A DNA stretch of 64,000 nucleotides from Thalassotalea psychrophila (GCF_031583595.1 NZ_CP134145.1:4402001-4466000), one strand, 5' to 3'; shown: positions 45,443-56,268, counted from the stretch's first letter. Notes: generated by a model not told the origin, from the sequence alone. Numbers and translations: made by a program.

Positions 45443-46035
45443 TATTTACCCTCCTTGTATTTATATGTTTTCGCTTGCATCGTTAACGTTAATGAATTTT
45501 CAAGACCGCTTGCATCTCCTACGATAGTGAAGTCATGTAAGGTTACAATGCGCGGTAAACCAGATATTTTACTTACGAATTCACCAAAGTCATGATAAGC
45601 ACCAGTAACTTGCACTTCTATTGGTAACTCAGTGTAAAAATCAAGCTGAATTTCTGGCTGCCAATTCAACTTAACAAAATCTAAACGACTTGTTGTGCCA
45701 ACAAAAGTAATATCATCAAGTAAACCCGGTGTTTCGTGACTTTCAGGCAAACGTTTAATTTGTTTAGAAAATAACTCTTCCGCTTCAAGCATTTGTTCTC
45801 TGAATAATTCTAAATTAGCAGCAACAAAGTATTTGGCTTGGTAATCAGTTTTTAATTTAATTTCTTGAGCTACTTCACGCTCTAGCTCAACAATTTTGTC
45901 GCTTACTAATAAGTAATAAACAAAATATGAGACGAAAGCGACCATAACAATGGCAAGTATAATTTTTGCTGCCTTCGGCCATTGACCAATATTATTTAGG
46001 TCAAGGTTATCAAATTGGGAAAGATCTAAATCCAT
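45442..46035 (-). CDS. pilO: Type IV pilus alignment protein PilO
   Basis: A 197-residue inner-membrane protein with one membrane helix (about 24-46), a periplasmic coiled coil (about 48-95) and a ferredoxin-like C-terminal domain. It pairs with PilN to connect the cytoplasmic motor ring with PilP/PilQ. Start and stop codons overlap those of its neighbours by one base, showing tight translational coupling. Confidence 0.93.
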   Translation of the reverse strand: MDLDLSQFDNLDLNNIGQWPKAAKIILAIVMVAFVSYFVYYLLVSDKIVELEREVAQEIKLKTDYQAKYFVAANLELFREQMLEAEELFSKQIKRLPESHETPGLLDDITFVGTTSRLDFVKLNWQPEIQLDFYTELPIEVQVTGAYHDFGEFVSKISGLPRIVTLHDFTIVGDASGLENSLTLTMQAKTYKYKEGK

Positions 46036-46613
46036 TATCGACCTCCTGCATTGCTAATTTGATCGCTATCAAGTAAACCTTGAATACGTAAATTCATTTT
46101 AAAATCACTTAACAGTTTGCTTGATTTACTTGAATTTGTAATAGATTGAAGTTCAGCATCAGCTAATAAGTTAGAACTTTGAATTTCTCGGATCATATTG
46201 GCAAGATGGTTATTTGATTCACTTTTACCCTGAATTAATAACTCATTACCTTGCTTTTGAAGCTTCACGATGTAAACCCCAGAAGGAACAATTTTAGCTA
46301 TTTCATCAAGTACTTGCGTACCAACGTTACGACTTCTTTGTAATTGCTCAATTAACGTCATTCGTTGAATTAAATCTTTTTTCTTCTCTTCCAGAGTTTT
46401 TATTTCAGCAATACGAGCATCAAGAACTTTAATTTCATTGGTTAAAAATTGATTGCGAGCGCGCTGACCATCAATTTTCGCTTGGTAAAATTGACTAATT
46501 AAAAATACTACTAAAAAGCTTATTAACGCTAAGAAAGTTAGTATTGAAAAATATTGTTGCTGCCTTAAACGCTGAGCTTCTTCACGCCAAGGCAGGAGAT
46601 TTATATGTGGCAT
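46035..46613 (-). CDS. pilN: Type IV pilus alignment protein PilN
   Basis: A 192-residue inner-membrane protein. The N-terminal cytoplasmic INLLPWREE motif (residues 4-12) binds PilM. One helix (about 21-43), a coiled coil and a periplasmic ferredoxin-like domain follow. Its start lies 13 bases inside the end of pilM. Confidence 0.94.
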   Translation of the reverse strand: MPHINLLPWREEAQRLRQQQYFSILTFLALISFLVVFLISQFYQAKIDGQRARNQFLTNEIKVLDARIAEIKTLEEKKKDLIQRMTLIEQLQRSRNVGTQVLDEIAKIVPSGVYIVKLQKQGNELLIQGKSESNNHLANMIREIQSSNLLADAELQSITNSSKSSKLLSDFKMNLRIQGLLDSDQISNAGGR

Positions 46614-47680
46614 GGTGAAAAACTCCTTAATGCAAGCCCGGTAGCAACCATCAGCTGAGGTGCAATCTGGGCTAAGACGTTTTCATCTATTTGATCACTT
46701 ATAACCATATCATTAAACGGGTTAGCAATAATGGTATGAATGCCAAGCTCTGCCGACAGCAGTTCTTGAATACTTTCAAGTGCTGCAGTACCACCAGAAA
46801 TGACTAGATAATCAAGCTTTTCTTTACCACTAAATGTTAAGTACATTTGAATAGCACGGCGAATTTGTTGAATTAATGTTGTTTGAAAAGGCGCTAACAC
46901 TTCAAAGGTATAGGTAGGTGGTAATTCCCCACTTAATTTTTCTTTTTCAGCATCTTCAAAGGTTTTATTATAATAAGAAACTATTGAACGAGTGTACTGT
47001 TCGCTACCAAATAACTGATCGCGGGTATAAATGGTATCGTTACCTTCATTGACGGTAAACAAGGTCATGGTTGCACCAATATCAATGAAAGCAACTACTT
47101 TTTCAGGAGCATCTTCTGGCAGCAGAGGTATACATAATGCAGAAGAGCGACTTAACGCATAAGATTCAACATCAACAACCTTAGTATGAAATCCGCCAGC
47201 ATCAAGAGAAGCAACTCGTGCTTCAATAGTTTCGGTTCTCACCGCACTTAATAAGACATTTACTTTACTAGGATCAGCTTCGTTAACATCGAGTTTTTCA
47301 AAATCTAGGCTAACTTCATCGAGAGGGTATGGAATTAAGCTATCAGCTTCAATTTCAATTTGGCTGGCTAATTCGTCATCATTTAATGACACATCCATGT
47401 AGATTATTTTGGTTATAACAGTCGATCCAGAAACTGCAACTGCTGCATTCTGTACCGATGAAAGTACTTTTTTACGTACTTTTCGTATTACTGCACCGAC
47501 CGCTTCAATATCTTGAACTTTTCGATCAACTACAGCGCCCTTTGGCATAGGCTCGACTGAAAATGCTTCGAGTTGATGACCGTTTTTATCTTCACTAATA
47601 AGAACAGCTTTGACCGAATAAGAACCAATGTCTATTCCGACCATTTTAGACGCATTTTTATTCCATAATCTACTTAGCAT
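46601..47680 (-). CDS. pilM: Type IV pilus actin-like ATPase PilM
   Basis: A 359-residue cytoplasmic actin-like protein. Phosphate 1 motif VGIDIGSYSVKAVLIS (about 14-29), phosphate 2 region VVAFIDIGATMTLFTV and adenosine motif LVISGGTAALESI are seen. It binds ATP and the PilN N-terminus on the inner face of the membrane. It is the first gene of pilMNOPQ, with AGGAAG as ribosome site, and is divergent from mrcA, the standard order in gammaproteobacteria. Confidence 0.95.
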   Translation of the reverse strand: MLSRLWNKNASKMVGIDIGSYSVKAVLISEDKNGHQLEAFSVEPMPKGAVVDRKVQDIEAVGAVIRKVRKKVLSSVQNAAVAVSGSTVITKIIYMDVSLNDDELASQIEIEADSLIPYPLDEVSLDFEKLDVNEADPSKVNVLLSAVRTETIEARVASLDAGGFHTKVVDVESYALSRSSALCIPLLPEDAPEKVVAFIDIGATMTLFTVNEGNDTIYTRDQLFGSEQYTRSIVSYYNKTFEDAEKEKLSGELPPTYTFEVLAPFQTTLIQQIRRAIQMYLTFSGKEKLDYLVISGGTAALESIQELLSAELGIHTIIANPFNDMVISDQIDENVLAQIAPQLMVATGLALRSFSPCHI

Positions 47681-47811
47681 AACTTCCTGTGATTATTCTT
47701 ATTATTTTTCTTATTTAAACATAATATAGCTAAAAATACATTTATTACACTAAATATCTCTATATACTAGTAAATAATATTAATGTTTTTTTTACTACTG
47801 GTTGATTTTTA

Positions 47812-50409
47812 GTGCTATTTTTCAAACGTTTAATGCAATTATTTGTTTTCGGCTTCCTTCTAGTAAGCTTGGTTATTAGTGGCTTCTACCTAACCATGCG
47901 CAGCGATCTTCCTAGTGTAGAAGTTCTAAAAGATGTTCAATTACAAATACCTATGCAAATCTATAGTAACGAAGGCGAACTGATTTCGCAATTCGGTACA
48001 AAAAGACGGATCCCGGTTGAATTAAAAGACATGCCGCAACAACTTATTAACGCGGTTTTAGCAACAGAAGACAATCGTTTTTATGAACACTTCGGTGTAG
48101 ACCCAATTGGCATGACTCGTGCCATTATCGGCCAAATTACCGGTAATGATGCCGGTGGCGCCAGTACCATAACGATGCAAACTGCTCGAAATTTCTTTCT
48201 AACCCGAGAGCAAACCTACATTAGAAAAATAAGAGAAATTTTCATCTCTTTGCATATGGAAAAGCTGTTAACTAAAGACGAGATTTTAGAATTATATTTA
48301 AATAAAATTGAGCTAAGCCATCGCGCTTTTGGCGTAGGCGCTGCTGCTCAAGTTTATTATGGTAAAGAATTAAAAGACCTTACCCTGGCTGAAATTGCAG
48401 TTATCGCTGGCTTACCTAAAGCGCCAAGTACCTATAATCCAATTAGTAACCCAGATAAAGCTAAGTTTCGCCGCACTACGGTACTGCAACGCATGCTAGT
48501 AAGTGGTTACATTACAGAAGCAGAATATCAACAGGCGAATAACGAAGAAATCCATACCAAACGACATGGCGTAGATATTGTATTAAGCGCACCCTACGTT
48601 GCAGAAATGGCCAATAAAAAAGCGCTAGAAATGTATGGTACTGAAGTCGCTTATGGTAAAGGTTTAAAAATTTACACCACTGTCCAATCTGATCTGCAAA
48701 ATGCAGCTAAACGCGCTGTTATTGGTAATATTTATGCTTATGATGAACGTCACGGTTACCGTGGGCCGATCAAACGACTTTGGTTAAACGATGATGATAA
48801 AGTTTACTTATTAGAAAGTGCGAAGAAACGTTTAAGTGAAAATTATTTTAAATCCTATCAAAAAGGCTTAAAGAAAATAAGCACTGAACAACCTGAAGCT
48901 GAAGATATACTAGAAAAATTACAAAAGGTCCCTGTTTATAATGACTTGGTTGCCGCTTTAGTCACCAATGTAGAAGAGCAGCAAGCACAAATTCAACTTA
49001 GCAATGGCGATATTGCACTAATAGATTGGGCTGGTATGTCTTGGGCAAGAGCCTATCTTGACGATAAAACTCAAGGAAAGGCACCAAAATTAGCCAAACA
49101 AATTCTCACCAGCGGCGACGTTGTTTATGTTAAAGATGCTGTTGATGGTATTTTCCGATTAAGCCAATTACCTGACGTTTCGGCTGGTATTGTCGCTATT
49201 TCACCAGATACTGGCGCTATTTTAGCAAGTGTTGGTGGTTACAGTTTTAGTCAGAGCCAATTCAACAGGATAACCCAGGCTAATCGTCAAGTAGGCTCTA
49301 ACATCAAGCCATTTGTATATTCAGCAGCGTTAGAGAATGGTTATACCTTAGCTACAATTGTAAATGATGCCCCTATAAACCAGTGGGATAAGCGCTCTGG
49401 CTTTGCATGGCGCCCAAAAAACTCTCCCGCCGTTTATGAAGGACCATTGCGAGTGCGAATCGGCTTAGCTAAATCGAAAAACGTGATGTCGGTCCGTTTA
49501 TTACGAGGAATGAAATTAAGCACCTTAATTAAACATTTGGGCAAATTTGGCTTTGACAAATCTGCTTTACCGAAGAATGAATCAATCGCACTAGGCTCAG
49601 CTTCTATGACACCGATGCAGGTGGTCACTGGGTTTTCAGCTTTTGCTAACCAAGGCTATTTAGTAGAGCCTTATATTATTGAACGAATTGAAGATGCAGA
49701 TGGTGAAGTTATTTATCAAGCAGAGCCAAAAGTAGCCTGTTATGAATGTGAAATAGCCCAAGCAGAGTATGCCAATAGCTTTGATGCCAGCGATGATATT
49801 GACATTGAAATGATCACTACGCCTTTAGCACCTAGAATTATTAGCCGGGAAAACGCTTTCTTAGTTACTGAAGCGATGAATGGTGTAATTTGGGGCGGTG
49901 GCGGTGATTGGTCTAAGGGTACCGGCTGGAGTGGTACTGGTTGGCGTGCAAAAACCTTAAAACGCCGAGATTTAGCGGGCAAAACAGGAACCACCAATGA
50001 GTCGAAAGATGCCTGGTTTAGTGGTTTCAGTCGTAAAGTTGCTGCAAGCTCTTGGATTGGTTTTGATGATCCGAGCCGTAATTTAGGCCGTACTAATGTT
50101 AATAGCAACTTAGGTAGAAACCAAACTGCCGGTGGTGAAGCTGGAGCAAATGCTGCCCAGCCTTCATGGATTAAATTTATGGAAACTGCCTTAACAAAGT
50201 ATGAGTTTGAAGCATTTTTACAACCAGATAATATTGTCTCTATCCGCATCGATAAGTTGACCGGAAAACGAACAAATAAAACCGATAGAAGTTCAAGATT
50301 TGAGTATTTTATTAAAGGCACAGAGCCAACCGAGTGGGTCGATAAAGATAATATTGAACAAATAATAGAAAGCCAAGAAGAATCGACCGAAGAAGAAGAA
50401 CTGTTTTAA
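47812..50409 (+). CDS. mrcA: Penicillin-binding protein 1A (bifunctional glycosyltransferase/transpeptidase)
   Basis: An 865-residue peptidoglycan synthase. An N-terminal membrane anchor (about 8-28) is followed by the GT51 domain with the catalytic Glu in ATEDNRFYEHFGVD (about 84-97) and GGASTITMQTARNFFL; Met replaces the Gln common in E. coli, a variant known in other Proteobacteria. Then come an OB-like insert (about 300-440) and the transpeptidase domain. Its SxxK is Ser-Asn-Ile-Lys in RQVGSNIKPF, SxN is in AKSKNVMSV, and KTGTT is near residue 724. The start is GTG 47812 with no clear ribosome site; ATG seven codons later is an alternative. Confidence 0.94.
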   Translation: MLFFKRLMQLFVFGFLLVSLVISGFYLTMRSDLPSVEVLKDVQLQIPMQIYSNEGELISQFGTKRRIPVELKDMPQQLINAVLATEDNRFYEHFGVDPIGMTRAIIGQITGNDAGGASTITMQTARNFFLTREQTYIRKIREIFISLHMEKLLTKDEILELYLNKIELSHRAFGVGAAAQVYYGKELKDLTLAEIAVIAGLPKAPSTYNPISNPDKAKFRRTTVLQRMLVSGYITEAEYQQANNEEIHTKRHGVDIVLSAPYVAEMANKKALEMYGTEVAYGKGLKIYTTVQSDLQNAAKRAVIGNIYAYDERHGYRGPIKRLWLNDDDKVYLLESAKKRLSENYFKSYQKGLKKISTEQPEAEDILEKLQKVPVYNDLVAALVTNVEEQQAQIQLSNGDIALIDWAGMSWARAYLDDKTQGKAPKLAKQILTSGDVVYVKDAVDGIFRLSQLPDVSAGIVAISPDTGAILASVGGYSFSQSQFNRITQANRQVGSNIKPFVYSAALENGYTLATIVNDAPINQWDKRSGFAWRPKNSPAVYEGPLRVRIGLAKSKNVMSVRLLRGMKLSTLIKHLGKFGFDKSALPKNESIALGSASMTPMQVVTGFSAFANQGYLVEPYIIERIEDADGEVIYQAEPKVACYECEIAQAEYANSFDASDDIDIEMITTPLAPRIISRENAFLVTEAMNGVIWGGGGDWSKGTGWSGTGWRAKTLKRRDLAGKTGTTNESKDAWFSGFSRKVAASSWIGFDDPSRNLGRTNVNSNLGRNQTAGGEAGANAAQPSWIKFMETALTKYEFEAFLQPDNIVSIRIDKLTGKRTNKTDRSSRFEYFIKGTEPTEWVDKDNIEQIIESQEESTEEEELF

Positions 50410-50453
50410 AATATACGATATTTATAATACTTAGTTGAATCAGGGAAACATCA

Positions 50454-51170
50454 ATGAAATATAATCTATTGGTAATATCTATTGCCCTTGCTAGTAGTGC
50501 TGTAATGGCTGAAGAAGAAGTTAAACTTTGGTCTGGTGATATCGATTTTGGTTATACCAATCTTACTGGTAACACAGAAGAAACAACTACCAGCGGTAAA
50601 GTTCATGTATTACGTGAAAATGCTCCATGGAAATGGGTCGGACATATTGAATCTTTATACTCTGAAAGCAACGATGAAAAAAGTGCTGAGCGCTGGGGTG
50701 GATTTACCCGTTTAGAATATAATTTTACTGACCACAACTACATTTTTGGTCGTGTATCATACGATGAAGATAAGTTCAGCGGTTATGATTCACAAAGTAC
50801 CGCAACCGCAGGTTTTGGTTGGAATTTAATAAAGTCTGAAGAAATGGACTGGGATTTCGAGGCCGGTGCCGGTTATCGTTCAGCGAAAGTTGAAGATCCT
50901 TTAATTGCAGAAGATGAAGAGGAAGTTATTTATCGACTTTCAACTCTATTTCAATGGCAATTCTCGCCAACGTCCTCTTTTGTGCAACTATTAAGTACTG
51001 AGGTTGGTGACGAAAATACTATCAGTCTTTCTGAATCGGCAATCAAAGTGCAAGTGATTGGCCAAGTATCTTTAAAAGTAAGCTATATAGTAAAACATAC
51101 AGATGAAGTACCCGTTGGTATAGAAGATACTGATACCGAAACGGTAGTGAGTGTAACCTACTCTTTCTAA
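50454..51170 (+). CDS. DUF481 domain-containing outer-membrane protein
   Basis: A 238-residue protein with a signal peptide ending near residue 19 (VMA-EE) and a DUF481 pattern throughout. The mature part starts WSGDIDFGYTNLTGNTEETT and contains FGRVSYDEDKFSGYDSQSTATAGFGW, ending in Phe. Such proteins are salt-induced outer-membrane beta barrels (YdiY-like) of unknown role. An AGGGAA ribosome site precedes the ATG. The gene converges with argH across a mobile-repeat-like element. Confidence 0.85.
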   Translation: MKYNLLVISIALASSAVMAEEEVKLWSGDIDFGYTNLTGNTEETTTSGKVHVLRENAPWKWVGHIESLYSESNDEKSAERWGGFTRLEYNFTDHNYIFGRVSYDEDKFSGYDSQSTATAGFGWNLIKSEEMDWDFEAGAGYRSAKVEDPLIAEDEEEVIYRLSTLFQWQFSPTSSFVQLLSTEVGDENTISLSESAIKVQVIGQVSLKVSYIVKHTDEVPVGIEDTDTETVVSVTYSF

Positions 51171-51190
51171 AGTTAAAACAGTACAAATCT

Positions 51191-51327
51191 TAGAAAATAT
51201 ACTCCGTCACCCCACCGTGCTTTTGGGTGGGACCTCCATAATTCAAAGTGAGCATTTAATAAAGCCACCTTTTAACTGGAGGAGGTTCCGCACAACAACA
51301 TTGCGGAATAACGGTGTAATTTTTCTA
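51191..51327. repeat. MITE-like element with imperfect terminal inverted repeats
   Basis: About 137 bases bounded by TAGAAAAT at the left and ATTTTTCTA at the right. Each half is itself a hairpin (CCCACC..GGGTGGG and CCGCA..TGCGG) and ends inward with ACCTCC / GGAGGAGGTT. Read from both ends, the first 47 or so bases match in outline (TAGAAAA..ACxCCGT...GGxACCTCC). The left half closely resembles 34701-34745. No coding capacity. Confidence 0.65.
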
Positions 51328-51362
51328 TTAATGTTTGTGCGTTTTTTTAACAGTTAAATTGA

Positions 51363-53249
51363 TTACGCTTCAACGATTTCAATACTACCCAGTATTTGCG
51401 GCAGATTATGTTCACTTAAGTTGAACATTAACGCTTCTTCATCACAGTTATCTTGCTTAGGACATAAATCACAATCTTTCATTACTTTCTCTGGTAAAGA
51501 GTCTTTATCACCAGGGATAAAGTCTAACTTTTCAAAGAAAGTAGGCTTACGCGTTAACACAAATACTTTTAATAACGCCATCTCTTTGGCTCTGCCTAAT
51601 AAGTATTTACATAACTGCTGACCATAGCCTTTACCTTGATGGTTAATGCTTACACCTAGTGAGCGAATTTCAGCTAAACCAGTACTGTAGATATACAGCG
51701 CAGCACAAGCACAAACTTGGCCATTAACTTCAATTACAGCAAAGTCACGAATGCTTTTAATTAGGTCGTCTTCTTTACGTGGTAAGTTCTCTTCGCGCGA
51801 AGACCAGTAATTAACCAACTTAACTATTGAGCGTAAATCGGTAAGTTTGGCATCACGTACCACATAATTAGCGGTGCCAAATTGAAGACGATTATCATCA
51901 ATAACTTTTTGTACTGGTTCAATACCGGTACCACCAAGAATATTACGTTTATCAACTAAGTACTCAAGCTCAAGTACCGGGTAAACATCAGCCTCAATTA
52001 GTGGTGAGAATTGTTTAAATTCATCTAAACGTAAGCTTTCTAATGGTTCGCCTTGATTAATAGCATAAAGTACCGCTGAACCAGTAATATCGTGTGCGGT
52101 TCTAAACGGCACACCTTTACCAACTAGGTAATCGGCAAGTTCTGTTGCATTAGCATAACCGCCACGAGCAGCCCTTTGACACTCTGCACTGTTCAACTCA
52201 ATTGAGTTAACAACTTCAATAGCCATAACTAAACAAGATAACCATTGCTCTAAGGCATCAAATAAGCCTTGTTTGTCTTCTTGCATATCTTTGTTATAGG
52301 CAAGTGGTAAACCTTTAAGTGTTACCAGTAATGCCTGTAATGAACCATATACTCGACCACATTTGCCACGAATAAGCTCTAACGCATCAGGGTTTTTCTT
52401 CTGTGGCATTAAAGAGCTGCCAGAAGTAACCTGATCGCCCAAAGTAATGAAGTTAGCTTCACCCGAATTAAAGAAAATTAAATCTTCTGAAAAACGCGAT
52501 AAATGCATCATGCCAGTACTTGCAGCAAATAATAGCTCTAATACGTAATCTCTATCAGATACCGCATCGAGTGAATTCATACATGGACCATCAAAGCCTA
52601 ATGAATGAGCTAATTCAACACGATCAATTGGGTAAGTAGTTCCCGCTAACGCACCACAACCTAAAGGAGATTGGTTCATACGTTTACGAGCATCTTCAAG
52701 ACGTGAAATATCACGTTTAAGCATTTCTACATAAGCCATACACCAATGGGCAAAACGTACTGGCTGTGCCCGTTGTAAGTGGGTATATCCTGGTAATATG
52801 TGCTGCTTGTTATTATCAGCTAAATTTATTAACTGCTGTACGCAGCTTCTTAGCATATTTAAAACAACATCCGTTTGTTCACGTGCCCATAAACGTAAAT
52901 CAGTAGAAACTTGGTCATTACGGCTACGGCCAGTATGGAGTTTTCGTGCTGTGTCACCAATAACTTCTATTAGCTCTGATTCTACCCAGCTATGAATATC
53001 TTCAGCAGTTGCTTCATTAAAATCAACCTCGCCTGCTTCCACTTTCGCGGCTAAATCCAGTAACGCTTGTTCCATTTTTTGTTGTTCATCAATGGTCAAT
53101 ACGCCAGCTTTTTGAATCGCTTTCGACCAACCAATAGAACCTTTAATATCTTGTTGAGCCAAGACATAATCAAACGGTAGCGAATCGTTAAATGCTTTAA
53201 AGATATCACTACTGCCCGACTTAAAACGGCCACCCCATAATGCTGCCAT
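51363..53249 (-). CDS. argH: Bifunctional argininosuccinate lyase / N-acetyltransferase (ArgH-ArgA fusion)
   Basis: A 628-residue fusion. Residues about 1-460 are argininosuccinate lyase, with [16 protein letters not shown], the catalytic loop [20 protein letters not shown] and fumarase-family helices. Residues about 470-628 form a GNAT acetyltransferase with the acetyl-CoA loop [18 protein letters not shown] and a Cys-rich tail ([13 protein letters not shown]). This matches the argH(A) fusion described in Moritella, Alteromonas and Vibrio, which supplies N-acetylglutamate for the first step and releases arginine at the last. A separate argA is not in the window. It starts one base after argG. 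Confidence 0.94.
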   Translation of the reverse strand: MAALWGGRFKSGSSDIFKAFNDSLPFDYVLAQQDIKGSIGWSKAIQKAGVLTIDEQQKMEQALLDLAAKVEAGEVDFNEATAEDIHSWVESELIEVIGDTARKLHTGRSRNDQVSTDLRLWAREQTDVVLNMLRSCVQQLINLADNNKQHILPGYTHLQRAQPVRFAHWCMAYVEMLKRDISRLEDARKRMNQSPLGCGALAGTTYPIDRVELAHSLGFDGPCMNSLDAVSDRDYVLELLFAASTGMMHLSRFSEDLIFFNSGEANFITLGDQVTSGSSLMPQKKNPDALELIRGKCGRVYGSLQALLVTLKGLPLAYNKDMQEDKQGLFDALEQWLSCLVMAIEVVNSIELNSAECQRAARGGYANATELADYLVGKGVPFRTAHDITGSAVLYAINQGEPLESLRLDEFKQFSPLIEADVYPVLELEYLVDKRNILGGTGIEPVQKVIDDNRLQFGTANYVVRDAKLTDLRSIVKLVNYWSSREENLPRKEDDLIKSIRDFAVIEVNGQVCACAALYIYSTGLAEIRSLGVSINHQGKGYGQQLCKYLLGRAKEMALLKVFVLTRKPTFFEKLDFIPGDKDSLPEKVMKDCDLCPKQDNCDEEALMFNLSEHNLPQILGSIEIVEA

Positions 53250-53250
53250 G

Positions 53251-54465
53251 TTACTTCTCCTGCTGTTTTAACGCGTTTATACGACTTGATAAGCTGAATA
53301 AACGGATAAAGCCTTCTGCATGTTTTTGGTCGTAAACATCGTCTGCGCCAAAGGTCGCAAATTCTTCAGAGTATAAGCTGTTAGGTGAACGACGCTGTGT
53401 AACATTCGCCTGACCCTTATAAAGTTTCACTACTACATCACCAGTTACTTGCTCAGCAAATGAATTAGTTGCTGCCATTTGCGCTTTCGCAAGAGGAGTA
53501 AACCAACGACCATCATAAATAACATGTGAATACTCTAACGCTACAGATTCACGGAATTTTAATGATTCTTTATCAAGAATTAATGACTCTAAGCCTTTAT
53601 AAGCAGCCATTAATACTGTGCCGCCAGGAGTTTCATAACAACCACGAGACTTCATTCCAACTAAACGGTTTTCAACAATATCGATACGGCCAACACCATG
53701 GGCGCCAGCTTTTTCATTAAGATAAACTAAAGACTCATAAGCTGACATTGCTTTACCATCTACAGAAACCAACTCACCTTTATCAAAACTAAGCATTACT
53801 GAACCTGGCTCATTTGGTGCATCTAGCGGGTCCGTAGTCATAGTCCAAACTTCTTTAGTCGGCTCACACCATGGGTCTTCTAACTCACCACCTTCATGGG
53901 AAATGTGCCAAGCATTGGCATCACGACTGTAAATTTTAGTTAATGACGCAGCACATGGAATATCACGCTCTGCTAAGTAATCTAATAGGTCTTCACGAGA
54001 AACCATGTCCCACTCACGCCAAGGTGCAATAACGGTAAGTTGTGGAGCAAGAGCGGCAAAACAAGACTCAAAACGAACCTGATCATTACCTTTACCAGTA
54101 CAACCATGACATACAGCATCAGCACCTACTTTCAAGGCTACTTCAACATGTGCTTTGGCAATAACAGGACGCGCCATTGACGTACCGAGTAAATATTGAC
54201 CTTCGTAAACAGCACCTGTTTTTACAATAGGAAAAATATAGTCTTTTACAAATTCTTCTTTTAAGTCAACTACGTGACATTCAGAAGCGCCTGAAGCAAT
54301 GGCTTTTTCTTGGATGCCAACAAGCTCTTCTTCACCTTGACCAACATCGGCACAAAAGGCTACTACTTCACAACCTTCATAGTTTTCTTTTAACCATGGA
54401 ATGATCGCCGATGTATCTAAACCACCAGAATATGCCAATACTACTTTTTTAATTTTCTTGCTCAT
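53251..54465 (-). CDS. argG: Argininosuccinate synthase
   Basis: A 404-residue ATP-dependent ligase joining citrulline and aspartate. The PP-loop motif [15 protein letters not shown] is at the N-terminus (about 10-24). [13 protein letters not shown] (about 119-131) and the citrulline-binding late region are typical. It is the fourth gene of argCBFGH and lies 65 bases after argF. Confidence 0.96.
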   Translation of the reverse strand: MSKKIKKVVLAYSGGLDTSAIIPWLKENYEGCEVVAFCADVGQGEEELVGIQEKAIASGASECHVVDLKEEFVKDYIFPIVKTGAVYEGQYLLGTSMARPVIAKAHVEVALKVGADAVCHGCTGKGNDQVRFESCFAALAPQLTVIAPWREWDMVSREDLLDYLAERDIPCAASLTKIYSRDANAWHISHEGGELEDPWCEPTKEVWTMTTDPLDAPNEPGSVMLSFDKGELVSVDGKAMSAYESLVYLNEKAGAHGVGRIDIVENRLVGMKSRGCYETPGGTVLMAAYKGLESLILDKESLKFRESVALEYSHVIYDGRWFTPLAKAQMAATNSFAEQVTGDVVVKLYKGQANVTQRRSPNSLYSEEFATFGADDVYDQKHAEGFIRLFSLSSRINALKQQEK

Positions 54466-54530
54466 GTTATTACTCTCAATTCTTTAATTTTTAAATTTGG
54501 TTACTGTTAATAAGTTCTGTATCAATTGGG

Positions 54531-55442
54531 TTATTTGAATAAACTTACTAAAACTGAATTTTGTGCCCACATACGGTTTTCAGCTTGTTGAAAAGCAATT
54601 GATTGCTCAGAATCAAATACGCTTGTGGTAATTTCTTGCTCTAAATGTGCCGGTTGGCAATGCATAACTGCACTAGCACCAGCTTTCGCCATTAACTGCT
54701 CGTTAATTTGATACGGCATAAATTTCTCTAATATGGCATCAACTTTAGTACCGTCACCCATAGAAATCCAAGTATCGGTATAAATAACTTGCTGATTTTT
54801 GGCATCATCAATGTCTGTCGACACGGTTAATGTTGCACCACTTTGCTCGGCAAGTTTTTGAGCCTCGGCCACTAATGCGCTATCAGGTTCATAACCTTGT
54901 GGGGTTATTACTGTAACATTAGCGCCTAAAATACTGCCCATTAGCATTAACGAGTTTGATACATTATTACCGTCACCTATGTATGCAATGTTTAAACCTT
55001 CAACACTGCCAAAGTTTTCAGTAAGAGCCATATAGTCTGCTAATGCTTGGCAAGGATGGTATAAATCACTCAAGGCATTGATTACAGGAATTCCGGCATA
55101 TTCAGCCATTTCATCTAACACTTGCTGTTTAAATACTCGTGCGACAATGGCATCAGCCCAACAGGCAAGGTTTTTCGCTACATCTTTAACGCGTTCACGC
55201 TCACCTAATTGGCCGTTTTGTTGACCAATATAAAGACTGTGACCACCAAGTTTTTGAATACCAATATCAAAACTGATGTGAGTACGCAGTGACGGCTTCT
55301 CAAACAGCATCACTACCGACTTACCGGCTAATGCTTGTGAATATTTACCTGGGTTGTTTTTAATATCAATCGCTTGCTCGATTAATGCTAAAAGTTGTTG
55401 CTTATCTTGCAGTTGGTCTGCTAAAAAATGTTGTAGTGACAT
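54531..55442 (-). CDS. argF: Ornithine carbamoyltransferase
   Basis: A 303-residue enzyme forming citrulline from ornithine and carbamoyl phosphate. The carbamoyl-phosphate loop is EKPSLRTHISFD (Ser-Leu-Arg-Thr in place of the common Ser-Thr-Arg-Thr). Other motifs are HPCQALADYMAL and the ornithine loop MHCQPAHLEQEI (His-Cys-Gln-Pro). These substitutions are seen in marine gammaproteobacterial enzymes, so activity is expected. It lies between argB and argG. Confidence 0.93.
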   Translation of the reverse strand: MSLQHFLADQLQDKQQLLALIEQAIDIKNNPGKYSQALAGKSVVMLFEKPSLRTHISFDIGIQKLGGHSLYIGQQNGQLGERERVKDVAKNLACWADAIVARVFKQQVLDEMAEYAGIPVINALSDLYHPCQALADYMALTENFGSVEGLNIAYIGDGNNVSNSLMLMGSILGANVTVITPQGYEPDSALVAEAQKLAEQSGATLTVSTDIDDAKNQQVIYTDTWISMGDGTKVDAILEKFMPYQINEQLMAKAGASAVMHCQPAHLEQEITTSVFDSEQSIAFQQAENRMWAQNSVLVSLFK

Positions 55443-55488
55443 AAGTATCCTGTTACGAAATTTGTTTTAAATGTGTTCAGTTATAGAA

Positions 55489-56268
55489 CTAACAGTTTGG
55501 TTCAATGCGGGTGCCAAAAACGTTCCCTTGCTGCAGCGTAATTAACTGCTCAGGCGTCTTCCAACTGGCAACCGCGATACTTCGTCGTAATTGTGTAGCG
55601 GCGGTAAAAGCGGCGTTTACTTTGGCGATCATGCCACCATCGATAACACCTTGTTTAATAAGCTGCTTGGCATCATTATAGTTAAGGCTGTCTAAATACT
55701 CCCCTGAAGCGCCTTTAACACCTGCAACATCGGTTAGTAAGATTAAGTTTCCATTCACTAATTGGCTAATTGCCACTGCAGCATCATCGGCATTAACGTT
55801 AACCAATTGGCCGTTATCTAAACTGCCAATAGATGAAATAATAGCGATGCTATTACCATTAACTAAAGCGTTAATAAACGTGTCATCATTTGCGCTAGGA
55901 ACACCCACACAACCTAAAAACTCTTCGGCTGGTGTACATTTGATCATTTGACCATCATGTAAAGCCAAACCTACCGCAGATAAACCAACCGTATTAGCAC
56001 TGGCAACTAAAGCTTTATTTACCGTGCCAGCTAATGCGCCGGTGATAATTGCCATATGCTCTGGCTCACTTACCCGTAAACCATTTACTTTTTTACTGAT
56101 GTAACCGGCTTTCGCTAAAAGTTCATCAGCAACACAACCACCACCGTGCACAACAATAATGGATTGCTTATTGTCTTGTAGCGTTTTTACTACTTTAAAT
56201 AATTTAATAAGTGCTTGTGGCGATTCCATAATCGCGCCACCAATTTTGATAACTAAAGGCGTGCTCAT
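55489..56268 (-). CDS. argB: Acetylglutamate kinase
   Basis: A 259-residue amino-acid kinase. VIKIGGAIMESPQAL is at the N-terminus, the substrate loop is VHGGGCVADELL (about 40-51), and the nucleotide region LILLTDVAGVKG and the Lys in DGGMIAKVNAAFTA follow. It phosphorylates N-acetylglutamate. It starts immediately after the argC stop codon. The short length is the E. coli type, usually not arginine-inhibited. Confidence 0.95.
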   Translation of the reverse strand: MSTPLVIKIGGAIMESPQALIKLFKVVKTLQDNKQSIIVVHGGGCVADELLAKAGYISKKVNGLRVSEPEHMAIITGALAGTVNKALVASANTVGLSAVGLALHDGQMIKCTPAEEFLGCVGVPSANDDTFINALVNGNSIAIISSIGSLDNGQLVNVNADDAAVAISQLVNGNLILLTDVAGVKGASGEYLDSLNYNDAKQLIKQGVIDGGMIAKVNAAFTAATQLRRSIAVASWKTPEQLITLQQGNVFGTRIEPNC

